NCBI GenBank assembly: GCA_045806505.1
Contig: JBJMJE010000305.1
Location: 1 to 19,837, forward strand
Length of the DNA stretch: 19,837 nucleotides
Direction: 5' to 3'
Origin: DASVFB01 sp045806505
GTDB taxonomy: Bacteria; Actinomycetota; Thermoleophilia; Gaiellales; Gaiellaceae
In this document: one piece after another, positions 5,978 to 14,254 of the stretch
Layout of the letters: each line of letters starts with the position of its first letter
Position numbering within the stretch: the stretch's first letter is position 1
Translations under genes and position numbers: made by a program
The notes under the pieces: model-generated
What the model saw: the letters and a program-made list of their open reading frames with translations, nothing else
Databases searched by the model: none
What the model was told of the DNA's origin: nothing

Positions 5978-6478
5978 TTAGTAGGGCTGGTCGTCGTCGG
6001 ACGTCGCGCCGACGCCGGCGACGACGGATTCCTGTGAGCGCTCCTGCAAGCGCTCGCGACCGCGCTTGACGGCGCCGAGGAACTTGTCGAGGTTCACCTC
6101 GAGCGTGGAGAGGATGCCGTCGGCCCAGTCCTCCATCTCGAGCCGCGTCTCGCGGGCCTGGCGGCGGGCGTCGTCGATGATCTCCTGCGCCTGCTTCTCG
6201 GCGAGCTTGACGATCTCCGTCTGCGACGCGTCGCGGACGGCCTGCTCGCGCGCCTCCTGCAGGACGCGGTCGGTCTCGCGCTTCGCCTCGGCAAGCATCT
6301 CCTGCCGCTCCTTGACGATCCAGCGCGCTTGCTTGATCTCCTCGGGAATCGTCGCGCGCATCTGGTCGAGGATGTCGTAGATCTCCTCGCGGTCGATGCG
6401 CACCTGGTCGGTGAGCGGGACGGCCTTCGCCTGGTGCACGAGGTCGTCGAGCTTGTCGATCAGTACGAGTACGTCCAT
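5978..6478 (-). CDS. SepIVA/DivIVA-like coiled-coil septation protein
   Basis: A highly charged protein of 166 residues. A short hydrophobic start, MDVLVLIDKLDDLVHQAK, is followed by a long coiled coil (about residues 40-140) rich in Glu, Lys, Arg and Ala heptads, with an acidic tail ending DDDQPY. No enzyme motif is present. The layout resembles DivIVA-domain proteins. The position between coaD and DUF177/rnc recalls Rv2927c (SepIVA) of M. tuberculosis, which acts in septation and envelope synthesis. The assignment rests on architecture and synteny, and an ATP-synthase b-subunit-like annotation is a possible confusion. The start ATG 6478 lies 8 bases after a TAAACT -10-like element. Confidence 0.72.
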   Translation of the reverse strand: MDVLVLIDKLDDLVHQAKAVPLTDQVRIDREEIYDILDQMRATIPEEIKQARWIVKERQEMLAEAKRETDRVLQEAREQAVRDASQTEIVKLAEKQAQEIIDDARRQARETRLEMEDWADGILSTLEVNLDKFLGAVKRGRERLQERSQESVVAGVGATSDDDQPY

Positions 6479-6486
6479 CGCAGGCC

Positions 6487-6492
6487 AGTTTA
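6487..6492 (-). promoter_or_regulatory. Candidate -10 element (TAAACT) of the SepIVA-like gene
   Basis: On the minus strand TAAACT is followed by eight bases and then the ATG at 6478. There is no Shine-Dalgarno sequence in those bases. The spacing implies a transcription start at or next to the ATG. The 166-bp gap to coaD (6479-6644) contains no other convincing gene, so this gap is where a separate promoter would be expected. No -35 match is seen. Confidence 0.45.
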
Positions 6493-6644
6493 CTCTCGCG
6501 GTCCTGACGGCCGGCCGGCAAGCGTCGGAGGACGTCACAGTGCAGGTGGCACGGGGCGTCCGACAGAGCGCGGCCAGCCGGTCGAGCCGCTCGCGGAGCG
6601 GGCTCAGCCCGGCGGGAGCGAGCGGCGGTCAGGGCCGCGAGAGG

Positions 6645-7159
<515 letters not shown>

Positions 7160-7160
<1 letters not shown>

Positions 7161-7687
7161 CAGCGGTGGAAGAGCGTAATCCGCGCGGCGCCGTAGCGGC
7201 GCGACGTTCGCTGGTCGAGCGGGAGTTGCGGCTCGATCTTCGCGGCCGTCTCGAGCACGAGCAGACCGTCTTTGGCGAGCAACTTCGGCGCGTAGCGCGC
7301 GAGCGTCGGCTCGAGCTGACCGTACTCGTCGTACGGCGGGTCGCAGAAGACGAGGTCGTACGTGCGCATGTCGGCGGCGACGAAGCGCCCGACATCGCGA
7401 CACGCGACCTCGGCGCCGTTGAGGCGCAGCTTGTCGAGGTTGTGCTCGATCGCGCGGCACGCCTGCGCGTCCGACTCGACGAAGACGGCGCGTCCGGCGC
7501 CACGTGACAGAGCTTCGATTCCCATCGCGCCCGAACCTGCGAACAGGTCGAGCACGAGGGCGTCTTCGATCCAGCTCTGTACGAGGTTGAAGACGTTCTC
7601 GCGGACGCGGTCCGACGTCGGCCGCGTCGCGAGCCCCTTCGGTGCGTCGATCCGGTGGCCCTTGCGTGAGCCGGCGATAACTCTCAT
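7160..7687 (-). CDS. rsmD: 16S rRNA (guanine(966)-N(2))-methyltransferase RsmD
   Basis: RsmD methylates G966 of 16S rRNA in the small subunit. The 175-residue protein begins MRVIAGSRKGHRIDAPKG, has the conserved RPTSDRVRENVFN block, the AdoMet-binding loop LDLFAGSGAMGIEALSRGA and the N-methyltransferase catalytic motif DPPY (in FCDPPYDEYG). Start ATG 7687. It overlaps coaD downstream by one base. Upstream, an 86-bp spacer full of palindromes separates it from recG, which is unusual in a run of otherwise tightly packed genes. Confidence 0.95.
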
Positions 7688-7689
7688 CG

Positions 7690-7751
7690 CGGGACATCGT
7701 GCCTTCGGGACATGTCTGGGGTCAGACCCCGGCCATGGCCACTAGAGACAT
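7690..7751. repeat. Nested palindromes between recG and rsmD (REP/MITE-like)
   Basis: Within 62 bp there are two copies of CGGGACAT (7690-7697, 7706-7713), the palindrome GACATGTC (7709-7716), a strong hairpin GGGGTC-A-GACCCC (7718-7730), the palindrome GGCCATGGCC (7731-7740), and an outer pair ATGTCT (7712-7717) / AGACAT (7746-7751) enclosing both. The whole can fold as a three-way junction. GGGGTCAGACCCC resembles, from memory, short interspersed palindromes linked to REP-associated transposases. Copy number elsewhere cannot be tested here. Confidence 0.6.
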
Positions 7752-7773
7752 CCACGTCCGTAGACACGGTCTG

Positions 7774-9774
7774 TCAGGCCGTTGCGTCGGATCGCGCGAA
7801 CCGTGCCTCGACGGCCTCGTCCAGCGGGCCGCGCACGTCGACCAGCGCCTTGGCCGCCTCACGCGCGCGCTCGAGCAACGGCCGGTCGGCACGGAGGCGC
7901 GTGAACTTCAGATCCGACAAGCCCGACTGCCGCGTCCCGAGCAACTGCCCCTCGCCCCGGATCTCGAGATCCCTCTCGGCGAGCTCGAAGCCGTCCGTCG
8001 TCTGGACGAGCGCCTCGAGCCGCTCCTTCGCCGCGTCGGTCAGCTCCTCGCGCGGGCGCGAGACGAGCAGGCAGTACGACTGCTCCGCTCCCCGACCGAC
8101 GCGCCCGCGCAGCTGGTGCAGCTGCGCGAGGCCGAAGCGGTCGGCCTCCTGGACGATCATGATCGTGGCGTTCGGCACGTCGACGCCGACCTCGATCACC
8201 GTCGTCGCGACGAGGACGTCGAGCTCCCGCGCCTTGAACTGCGCCATCAGCTCACGGCGCTCGGCCGGGCGCAGGCGGCCGTGCAGCAAGCCGACGCGGT
8301 AGCCGTTCAGCTCGCCGCGACGCAGCCGCTCCGCCTCGACCTCCGCTGCGCGCGCCACCGACGTCTCCGACTCCTCGATCAGCGGGCACACGACGTAGGC
8401 CTGTCTGCCGTCGTCGAGGTGGCGGCGCAGGCGGCGATACGCGTCGGCCGAACGCTCCGCCGTCACCCACGCCGTCATGATCGGCCTCCGAGACGCGGGC
8501 GGCTTCGCAATCTCGCTCACGGAGAGGTCGCCGTAGACGGTGAGCGCGAGCGTGCGCGGGATCGGCGTCGCCGTCATGTGCAGGACGTGCGGCGTACGGC
8601 CTTCGGTCAGCGCCTTGCGCTGCTCGACGCCGAAGCGGTGCTGCTCGTCGATCACCGCCACTGCGAGCCGCGAGAGATCGACGCCTTCCTGAATCAGCGC
8701 GTGCGTGCCGACGAGGATGTCGGCGACGGGATCGCTTTTGACCGACCCGGTGAGGAGCGCGACGCCGACGCCGAGCGGCGCGCACAGCGACTCGAGCGTC
8801 AAGTAGTGCTGCTCGGCGAGCGTCTCGGTCGGCGCCATCAACGCTCCGCGACTGCCGCGCTCGACCGCACGGAGAAGCGCGTACAGCGCGACGACCGTCT
8901 TGCCCGAGCCGACGTCGCCCTGAAGCAGGCGCTGCATCGGTACGGAGCCACGGAGGTCGGCGTCTAGCTCCGAGATCGCGCGCTCCTGATGCTCCGTCAG
9001 CGCGAACGGCAGCTCCTGGCGGTAGCGCGCGATGAGCTCGCCGGGCGTGCCGAGCGCCGGCGCGACGGCCGCGCTGCGAGCGCGCACGACGCGCGCGAGG
9101 CCGAGCTGCAACACGAGCAGCTCGTCGAAAGCCAACCGTGCGCGTGCGCGTTCGGCCTCCTCGAGCGTGCGTGGGCTGTGAAGCGCGTGGAGCGCGTCAC
9201 CGCGCGTCGGCAGCCGCTCGTGCTCCTTCAGCGCGGCGGGCAGCGGATCGGGAACGTGGCGCGGCAGCGCGGCAAGGACCAGCTCGCGGAGCTTCTTCGG
9301 GGTCACGTCCTCGCCCGCGGGATAGACCGGCACGAGCTCGGCGTGCCGCGACGCAGGTTCGTGGGCACGAACTGCGAACGCGCCTCGGCGAAGCGTGCCG
9401 ATGAGCCGCACGCGCGATCCTTCACGGAGCTGCTCCGCCACCCACGGCTGGTTGAACCAGGTCGCGCGGATCTCGCCAGAATCGTCGGAGATCGTCGCCT
9501 CGACGATCGTCAGGCGCCGCCGAGGCATGCGCTTCGACACGCGGCCGACGATCCCCTCGATCGAGACCTCGTCGAGGTCGCCGAAGAGGCTCGAGATCGG
9601 CCGTGCGCCGACGTAGCGGAACGGCGCGTGCTCCACGAGGTCGCGCACGCTCTCGAGACCGAGCTTGGCGAGCCGCGCCCGGATCGTCTTGCCGACGCCG
9701 GGGAGCGTGTCGAGCGGCCGGTCGAGGTCGGCCGGACGGCAGCGCGGCGGCGGCCAGGCAGGCGGCGGGTCCAC
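7774..9774 (-). CDS. recG: ATP-dependent DNA helicase RecG
   Basis: RecG is a monomeric superfamily 2 helicase that remodels stalled forks and Holliday junctions. The 666-residue product has an N-terminal helix-hairpin segment LPGVGKTIRARLAKLGL, a wedge OB-fold region (about residues 50-150), Walker A GDVGSGKTVVA, DEQH box (VIDEQHRFGVEQR), motif III HMTATPIPRTLALTVYGDLS and the C-terminal QLHQLRGRVGRG helicase motif. Length is close to the usual 680-700. The start is taken as GTG 9772-9774; the frame is open further upstream but enters the neighbouring gene's antisense, and no closer ATG or TTG fits. A TATACT -10-like element lies 55 bp upstream, in the gap after the arylsulfotransferase-like gene. 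Confidence 0.95.
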   Translation of the reverse strand: MDPPPAWPPPRCRPADLDRPLDTLPGVGKTIRARLAKLGLESVRDLVEHAPFRYVGARPISSLFGDLDEVSIEGIVGRVSKRMPRRRLTIVEATISDDSGEIRATWFNQPWVAEQLREGSRVRLIGTLRRGAFAVRAHEPASRHAELVPVYPAGEDVTPKKLRELVLAALPRHVPDPLPAALKEHERLPTRGDALHALHSPRTLEEAERARARLAFDELLVLQLGLARVVRARSAAVAPALGTPGELIARYRQELPFALTEHQERAISELDADLRGSVPMQRLLQGDVGSGKTVVALYALLRAVERGSRGALMAPTETLAEQHYLTLESLCAPLGVGVALLTGSVKSDPVADILVGTHALIQEGVDLSRLAVAVIDEQHRFGVEQRKALTEGRTPHVLHMTATPIPRTLALTVYGDLSVSEIAKPPASRRPIMTAWVTAERSADAYRRLRRHLDDGRQAYVVCPLIEESETSVARAAEVEAERLRRGELNGYRVGLLHGRLRPAERRELMAQFKARELDVLVATTVIEVGVDVPNATIMIVQEADRFGLAQLHQLRGRVGRGAEQSYCLLVSRPREELTDAAKERLEALVQTTDGFELAERDLEIRGEGQLLGTRQSGLSDLKFTRLRADRPLLERAREAAKALVDVRGPLDEAVEARFARSDATA

Positions 9775-9828
9775 GCCTGAGAATCCGGCCGGCAGGCGAG
9801 TCGCTGTCGCGCTTGCGGACAGGCTTCG

Positions 9829-9834
9829 AGTATA
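9829..9834 (-). promoter_or_regulatory. Candidate -10 element (TATACT) of recG
   Basis: The hexamer TATACT on the minus strand lies in the 107-bp gap between the arylsulfotransferase-like gene and recG. It would give recG a leader of roughly 45-50 nt. No good -35 hexamer stands at 16-19 bp upstream. It shares the TANACT form with the elements before rpmF, rpmB, rpe and the SepIVA-like gene, but unlike them it is not placed right at the start codon. Confidence 0.35.
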
Positions 9835-9881
9835 GGACCGCCGCGCGGACGTCGGCGACGACGGCCGGCGATGGTGAGGCC

Positions 9882-11351
9882 CTAGCCGCTCGTGACGCGC
9901 GCGGGCTGGGACGTCCGAAGCACGTGGCCTGCGGCGTCGAGCGCCTGCACTTCGACGTAGCGCACGCGCGACGACAGCGGTATACGCGTCTCGAAGCCAC
10001 GCTTTGCCGCGTCGGCAATCGCTGCGAGCCGCGACGCGTTCGCACCGCCGAGCACGCGCCAACGCGCCACCGCCGTCGCGCCGTTCCAGCTCGCGAACAC
10101 GATGGTGCGACCGCCCTCCGCCCGCGCGGCGACTGCCGGGCGATCGCGCGGCCGGCCGTTCCAGGCGAAACGGTAGGCGCGGTACGAGTCGGCGCCGCCG
10201 CCGCCGAACCGCGCATCGAGCAGCACACGCCCGTGCCGGTCGAACTCGGTGAAGTACTCGTTCGAGCCCCAGCCGACGAAGAGGTGACCGTCGGGCAGCA
10301 TCTGGGCGTTGCCCTGGCTCGTCGAGAGGAGCGGCGCCGGGTGCTTGAAGCTGCGCACGAGCTTCGCCGTTCGCCGCTTCGCGTCGAGACGCAGCACGAT
10401 CGCGCGCGACTCCCGCCCGGCGGCCGGACGGCTCGCGGCGTTGTCGAAGAGCGAAAGCGTCCCGTCCGCATGCAGGCGCGGGTCGTGCTGCCACGCGAAG
10501 CTCGCACCCGAAGCGACGTGAAAGCTGCTCCGCTTGCCGCCGAGCCGCCACAGCAGCGCGCCGTCGCGCTTGCGGATCTTGTAGATCGCGTGCGTGTGCC
10601 GCGCGGAGACGAGCAGCGCGCCGTCGCCGTCCTGCTCGACCGCGTTGAGGTGGAAGTAGTCGAACGGCTCGGACTCGTCCTTCGGAACCGGTTCATACGA
10701 CTCGTCCGTCGAGATGTGCGGCAGGCTGTGCCACTCGAAGAGCACCCTCCCCGTCTTGATGTCGACCTCCTGCACGACGCCTTCCTCGACCTTGCCGTCC
10801 TCCCGGCCGCCGAGCGCCGACAGGTCGGCAGGCACACGCCGGTAGACCGTGAAGAGCGCCGTGTTGCGCGGGGTGATCAGGAACTCGTGGATGTCCCCGG
10901 AGAGGCCGTGCCCCGCCCTGACGTTCGCGATGAGGTGGTACGACTCGTCGTAGATGACGTACCGCCCGTTGCCGATCCCTTTTGCAGTCTCTCCGCGCCA
11001 CCACGTGAGAACCGGCTTGCCGCGGTAGCGCTGGACGCGGAAGTCCGTCACGCCGTGCGTGTCGAGCGGGTGGAACCAGACGACCTGGCCGCGGTCGTCG
11101 AGGATCAGCGGCCCCGCCTGGTCGACTTCCTTCTTCGGGGCGATGAACACGTAGCCGGGCGCCGTGCCGCGCGCGGGAACGACGACGTGCACCGGCGGCG
11201 GACGGAGGTCGGGCCTCGACAGGAAATGCTGCACCGGCGGCTTCGGCGCCGCCGCCGGCTCCCCGTGGCCGGTCGTGCCGCCGCAGGCGGCGCAGGCGGC
11301 GAGCAGCGCGAGCGCGCCCGCGGCGCGCGAGATCGCAAGCGGCGCTCTCAT
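9882..11351 (-). CDS. Arylsulfotransferase (ASST)-like secreted lipoprotein
   Basis: A protein of 489 residues with a lipoprotein signal: basic start MRAPLAISR, hydrophobic core and lipobox LAAC with the lipidated Cys at position 20. After a Pro/Ala-rich spacer comes a beta-propeller-like body with repeated strand-turn patterns. It includes the block SFAWQHDPRLHADGTLSLFD, typical of the bacterial ASST family (Arylsulfotran_2), and HLNAVEQDGDGALLVSARH. Family members are predicted to transfer sulfate between phenolic compounds, though activity of this branch is unproven. The start ATG 11349-11351 overlaps the degV stop (ATGA), so it is co-translated with the fatty-acid kinase genes. It would act outside the cytoplasmic membrane. 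Confidence 0.82.
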   Translation of the reverse strand: MRAPLAISRAAGALALLAACAACGGTTGHGEPAAAPKPPVQHFLSRPDLRPPPVHVVVPARGTAPGYVFIAPKKEVDQAGPLILDDRGQVVWFHPLDTHGVTDFRVQRYRGKPVLTWWRGETAKGIGNGRYVIYDESYHLIANVRAGHGLSGDIHEFLITPRNTALFTVYRRVPADLSALGGREDGKVEEGVVQEVDIKTGRVLFEWHSLPHISTDESYEPVPKDESEPFDYFHLNAVEQDGDGALLVSARHTHAIYKIRKRDGALLWRLGGKRSSFHVASGASFAWQHDPRLHADGTLSLFDNAASRPAAGRESRAIVLRLDAKRRTAKLVRSFKHPAPLLSTSQGNAQMLPDGHLFVGWGSNEYFTEFDRHGRVLLDARFGGGGADSYRAYRFAWNGRPRDRPAVAARAEGGRTIVFASWNGATAVARWRVLGGANASRLAAIADAAKRGFETRIPLSSRVRYVEVQALDAAGHVLRTSQPARVTSG

Positions 11352-12208
11352 TGCGGATCGTCGAACCAGAAGAAGCCGATCGTTCCCGGACCTGCGTGCG
11401 TTCCGAGCACGGCGCCCAGCGTCGTCGTTATCTCTACCTGCGCCTGCGGCCTCAGGTCCGCCACGAGCGCGCGCAACGCCTGCTCCCGCTCCGGCGCGTC
11501 CGCATGGGCGATGCCGACCCGCAGGCCCGGTGTGTCTCGCGTGCTCTCGGTGAACACGCCCGCGAATTCCTGGATCGCCTTCTGGTTGCCGCGGACGCGC
11601 TTCAGCGGCAGCACCTCGCCGTCCGCGATGGAGAGGATCGGCTTGATGTGGAGCAGGCTTCCGGCGAACGCGGCCGCCTTGCCGATGCGCCCGCCCTTCT
11701 GCAGGAACTCGAGCGTGTCGACCGTGAAGATGATTCCGGCGTCGCGCTTGAACCGCTCGATGAGCTTCTCGATCTCGTCGTCGCTCGCGCCGCGCTCGAG
11801 CCGCCGCTGAATGGCGAAGCCGAGGATCGCGATCGCCGCAGACGCGGTCTGCGTGTCGACCACGCGCACCTTGTCGCCGAGGTCCGATGCCGCCGTGCGC
11901 GCGCTCGCGAACGTGCCCGACAGCTTCGCCGAGAGCTGCAACGAGTAGATCCGCTCGTACGAGGCGAGCTCCTCGTACGTCGCGAGGAAGTCGCCCGGCG
12001 TTGGCTGCGACGTCGTCGGCAACTCGGTCGCTGTTCGCAGCCGCGCGTAGAACTCCTCCGGGCCGAGCTCGACGTAGTCGCGCCGGCTCTCGTCGCCGAA
12101 GCGGACGTACAGCGGAACCATCCGCCAGTTCGCGAAGCGGTCGCGCGCCTGCGGAAAGTCGGCGGTCGAGTCGAGCACGATCGCCGTGTTCTCGACTGTG
12201 AGATTCAC
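11348..12208 (-). CDS. DegV family fatty-acid-binding protein (FakB-like)
   Basis: DegV/FakB proteins hold a fatty acid in a buried pocket and present its carboxylate to the kinase FakA, which makes acyl-phosphate. The 286-residue product has the family's N-terminal IVLDSTADFP, the TELPTTSQPTPGDFLATYEEL block containing the Thr/Ser that contacts the carboxylate, LSGTFASARTAA, and LEFLQKGGRIGKAAAFAGSL. The start GTG 12206-12208 overlaps the stop of the receiver gene (GTGA). Gene order fakA - receiver - degV on one transcript supports a FakB role over a generic DegV call. Its stop overlaps the start of an ASST-like lipoprotein gene. Confidence 0.92.
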   Translation of the reverse strand: MNLTVENTAIVLDSTADFPQARDRFANWRMVPLYVRFGDESRRDYVELGPEEFYARLRTATELPTTSQPTPGDFLATYEELASYERIYSLQLSAKLSGTFASARTAASDLGDKVRVVDTQTASAAIAILGFAIQRRLERGASDDEIEKLIERFKRDAGIIFTVDTLEFLQKGGRIGKAAAFAGSLLHIKPILSIADGEVLPLKRVRGNQKAIQEFAGVFTESTRDTPGLRVGIAHADAPEREQALRALVADLRPQAQVEITTTLGAVLGTHAGPGTIGFFWFDDPQ

Positions 12209-12585
12209 GCTGCGGCTGCGCGGTGAATGGCGTCGACGATCTCCTCGAGCTCCTGGTCCTTCGTCAGACACGCCACGGCGCCGGCCTCCTTCAGCGCCTC
12301 CATCTCGTCGCGATTCGCGGACGCGGTCAATGCGACGACGGCAACTCTCGGACACGCTTCCTTCAGCGCGCGCGTCGCCTCGATCCCGTCGAGCCCGGGC
12401 AGGCGGTAATCCATCAGCGCGACGTCCGGGTTGTGCTCGCGGCACGCCGGCACCGCTTCTTCGCCGTCAGCGACGGACGCGACGACAAGCAGGTCGCTCC
12501 GCAGTCCGAGCAGAAGCTCGAGCGCCTCGCGGAAGACCGCATTGTCCTCGATGATGACGATCCGGATCCGCTCGTCCGCCGCCAC
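12205..12585 (-). CDS. Stand-alone response-regulator receiver domain
   Basis: A CheY-like protein of 126 residues with no output domain. All key residues are present: acidic pair E13-D14 (VIIEDN), phospho-acceptor D59 (VALMDYRLPG), switch T87 (VALTAS) and K109 (CLTKDQ). Sequence style is that of NarL/LuxR-type receivers, but the HTH is missing: the frame ends after the final helix VDAIHRAAAA. GTG 12583-12585 is chosen because MAADERIRIVII matches usual receiver starts; TTG 12601-12603 is an alternative, and neither has a good ribosome-binding site. It lies 23 bp after fakA and overlaps degV by GTGA. No histidine kinase gene is in the window. A role as a phosphorylation-dependent partner of FakA/FakB is inference. 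Confidence 0.9.
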   Translation of the reverse strand: MAADERIRIVIIEDNAVFREALELLLGLRSDLLVVASVADGEEAVPACREHNPDVALMDYRLPGLDGIEATRALKEACPRVAVVALTASANRDEMEALKEAGAVACLTKDQELEEIVDAIHRAAAA

Positions 12586-12608
12586 GTCGCGTGAGTATTG
12601 CAAGAGGG

Positions 12609-14192
12609 CTACTCGGCCGAAACGAGTAGCGCGTAGTGCGGTTGCCCGCCCTCGTGCACCTCGAGCTCGAGACCCGGGTGCCGCTGTTCGAGCTCCGAGA
12701 TGACTGCCGTCACGTCCGGTCCGTCGATGCCCTTCAGCACGGTCACGTACGCACGCGGCTCGACGAGCAGCGCCTCGAACATGGCGGCGGAGACTTCATC
12801 GAAGCTCTCGCCCTGCGCGACCGGCTCGCCGTTCGCAAGGCCGAGGTAGTTGCCCTTGCGGATCGCGAGCCCATTCAGCTGTGCGTCCTTCGAGGCGACG
12901 GTGACGGCGCCGGTGACGACGGCCGCAACGGCCTCTTCCATCGCGGCCGCGTTGTCGGCGAGGTCGCGCGAGCCGTCGAACGCGACGATCGCTGCGAGCC
13001 CTGCAGGAATCGAGTCGGTGCGGACGATGCGGACGTCTTTCTCCGTGAGGTCGGCCGCCTGCTCGGCGGCCAGGATCACATTCGAGTTGTTGGGCAGGAC
13101 GATCACCGACGGTGCGTCGGCGCGATCGATCGCCGCGACGAGCTCGGCTGCCGAGGGATTCAGCGATTGGCCGCCCTCGACGGTGCGCGTTCCGGGCGTG
13201 CTCTCGAAGAGCGACCGGTTGCCCGCGCCCGCGACGACGGCGACGACCTCGGTCGCGAGCGGCGGTGCGTCGGGAACGACATGCAGCAGACGCTCCTCGC
13301 GCCGCGCGGTCTGCTTGTGCATGTTCGCGATCTCGACCTGCTCGAGCGTCCCCACGGCGGTCGCGAGCGCGAGCGCCGTCCCCGGCTCGTCGGTGTGCAC
13401 GTGCACCTTCAGGGCGGACGGATCGCCGACCACGAGCAGCGAATCCCCCAACCGCTCGAGCTGCTCTTGCAGCGCGGCGCGGTCGAGCCCGCTGCCCTCG
13501 ACGACGAAGACGGTGCAATAGCGGTAGCGCGAGAGCTCCTGGTGAACAGCTTCGAGGTTCAGCGCCTCCTCGACCGGCGCGTCCGGGATCGGCTCGCCCG
13601 CGACGACGGCCGCGATGCCGCGGACGATCTCGAGCAGGCCGGCGCCGCCTGCGTCGACGACGCCTGCGGTCCGGAGCACGTCGAGCAGCTCGGGAGTGCG
13701 CTCCACCGCGTCCGCCCCGCGCAGCACGACGGCGGCGATCAGCTCGCGCACGGTGGCGTCCGTATGCGCCTCCGCCTCCTCCGCCATCTCGCGAATGACC
13801 GTCAGCATCGTCCCCTCGACGGGCTTCGTCACCGCCGCGTACGCCGCATCGCTCGCGCCTCGGAACGCACGCGCCAGCGTCGCCGCGTCGAGCTCCTTCG
13901 CGTCGGCGACCGCCTCGGCGAAACCGCGGACGATCTGCGAGAGGATGACGCCCGAATTGCCGCGGGCGCCCATCAGCGCAGCGCGTGTCAGCTCCTTCGC
14001 GAGTGTCGCCAGGTCGGGCGCCGTCGTCGCTTGCAGCTGGTCGACGGCCGCGCGAACCGTGAGCGTCAGGTTCGTGCCGGTGTCACCGTCGGGAACGGGA
14101 TAGACGTTGAGGTCGTCCAGCCGCCGCCGGTTCCGCTCGAGCGCGAGCAGAGCACCACGTGCTAGCTCCTGCGCCTTTTGAATGTCCCCCAT
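12609..14192 (-). CDS. fakA: Fatty acid kinase FakA (DAK2/DhaL domain protein)
   Basis: FakA phosphorylates fatty acids bound to FakB; the acyl-phosphate feeds phospholipid synthesis or PlsX exchange. The 527-residue product begins with a DhaL-type ATP domain (residues 1-200) carrying NVYPVPDGDTGTNL (residues 29-42, the Mg2+-binding Asp cluster) and MGARGNSGVILSQIVRGF. A middle domain follows, then a C-terminal DegV-like region ending in HEGGQPHYALLVSAE. Homology starts at MGDIQKAQ, so ATG 14190-14192 is chosen; GGGAG lies ten bases upstream. That ATG sits in the loop of a perfect 9-bp stem (14181-14202). The gene follows rpmB, as in other actinobacteria, and leads the receiver-degV-ASST unit. 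Confidence 0.92.
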   Translation of the reverse strand: MGDIQKAQELARGALLALERNRRRLDDLNVYPVPDGDTGTNLTLTVRAAVDQLQATTAPDLATLAKELTRAALMGARGNSGVILSQIVRGFAEAVADAKELDAATLARAFRGASDAAYAAVTKPVEGTMLTVIREMAEEAEAHTDATVRELIAAVVLRGADAVERTPELLDVLRTAGVVDAGGAGLLEIVRGIAAVVAGEPIPDAPVEEALNLEAVHQELSRYRYCTVFVVEGSGLDRAALQEQLERLGDSLLVVGDPSALKVHVHTDEPGTALALATAVGTLEQVEIANMHKQTARREERLLHVVPDAPPLATEVVAVVAGAGNRSLFESTPGTRTVEGGQSLNPSAAELVAAIDRADAPSVIVLPNNSNVILAAEQAADLTEKDVRIVRTDSIPAGLAAIVAFDGSRDLADNAAAMEEAVAAVVTGAVTVASKDAQLNGLAIRKGNYLGLANGEPVAQGESFDEVSAAMFEALLVEPRAYVTVLKGIDGPDVTAVISELEQRHPGLELEVHEGGQPHYALLVSAE

Positions 14193-14202
14193 CGGGGACA
14201 TT
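14181..14202 (-). promoter_or_regulatory. Perfect hairpin enclosing the fakA start codon
   Basis: AATGTCCCC (14181-14189) and GGGGACATT (14194-14202) are exact reverse complements separated by four bases. On the minus strand the loop is GATG, and its ATG with the adjoining stem bases forms the fakA start. A 9-bp stem with four G-C pairs next to the loop should be stable in mRNA. It could set fakA translation, or be a DNA operator. The GGGAG ribosome-binding sequence lies just outside the stem. Confidence 0.55.
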
Positions 14203-14204
14203 CT

Positions 14205-14231
14205 CCCGCAAAGTGCTGCGCACTTTCCGGG
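14205..14231. repeat. Stem-loop in the rpmB-fakA gap
   Basis: CCCG (14205-14208) plus AAAGTGC (14210-14216) pair with GCACTTT (14220-14226) plus CGGG (14228-14231) around a TGC loop, with a single C-C mismatch: eleven base pairs. A smaller stem, GAAGC (14231-14235) / GCTTC (14242-14246), and the palindrome GCGATCGC (14248-14255), which touches the rpmB stop, lie beside it. There is no T-run, so this is not a classic terminator. It may be an attenuator, a processing site or a short interspersed repeat. Confidence 0.55.
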
Positions 14232-14254
14232 AAGCTTCTTCGCTTCCGCGATCG

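Noticed and set aside
6479..6644. Possible small RNA or gene in the 166-bp coaD to SepIVA-like gap
   Set aside because: The sequence is GC-rich with short repeats of GC/CG but no strong ribosome-binding site, no protein-like frame and no recognisable RNA fold apart from the candidate -10 near 6487.
9603..11810. A 735-codon plus-strand open frame opposite recG and the ASST-like gene
   Set aside because: Composition is Arg/Ala-rich and repetitive with no domain; it is the antisense shadow of GC-rich coding sequence. The minus-strand genes have clear motifs and couplings.
12636..14165. A 509-codon plus-strand open frame opposite fakA
   Set aside because: Antisense shadow: no motif, no ribosome-binding site, and fakA on the other strand has full-length family homology.
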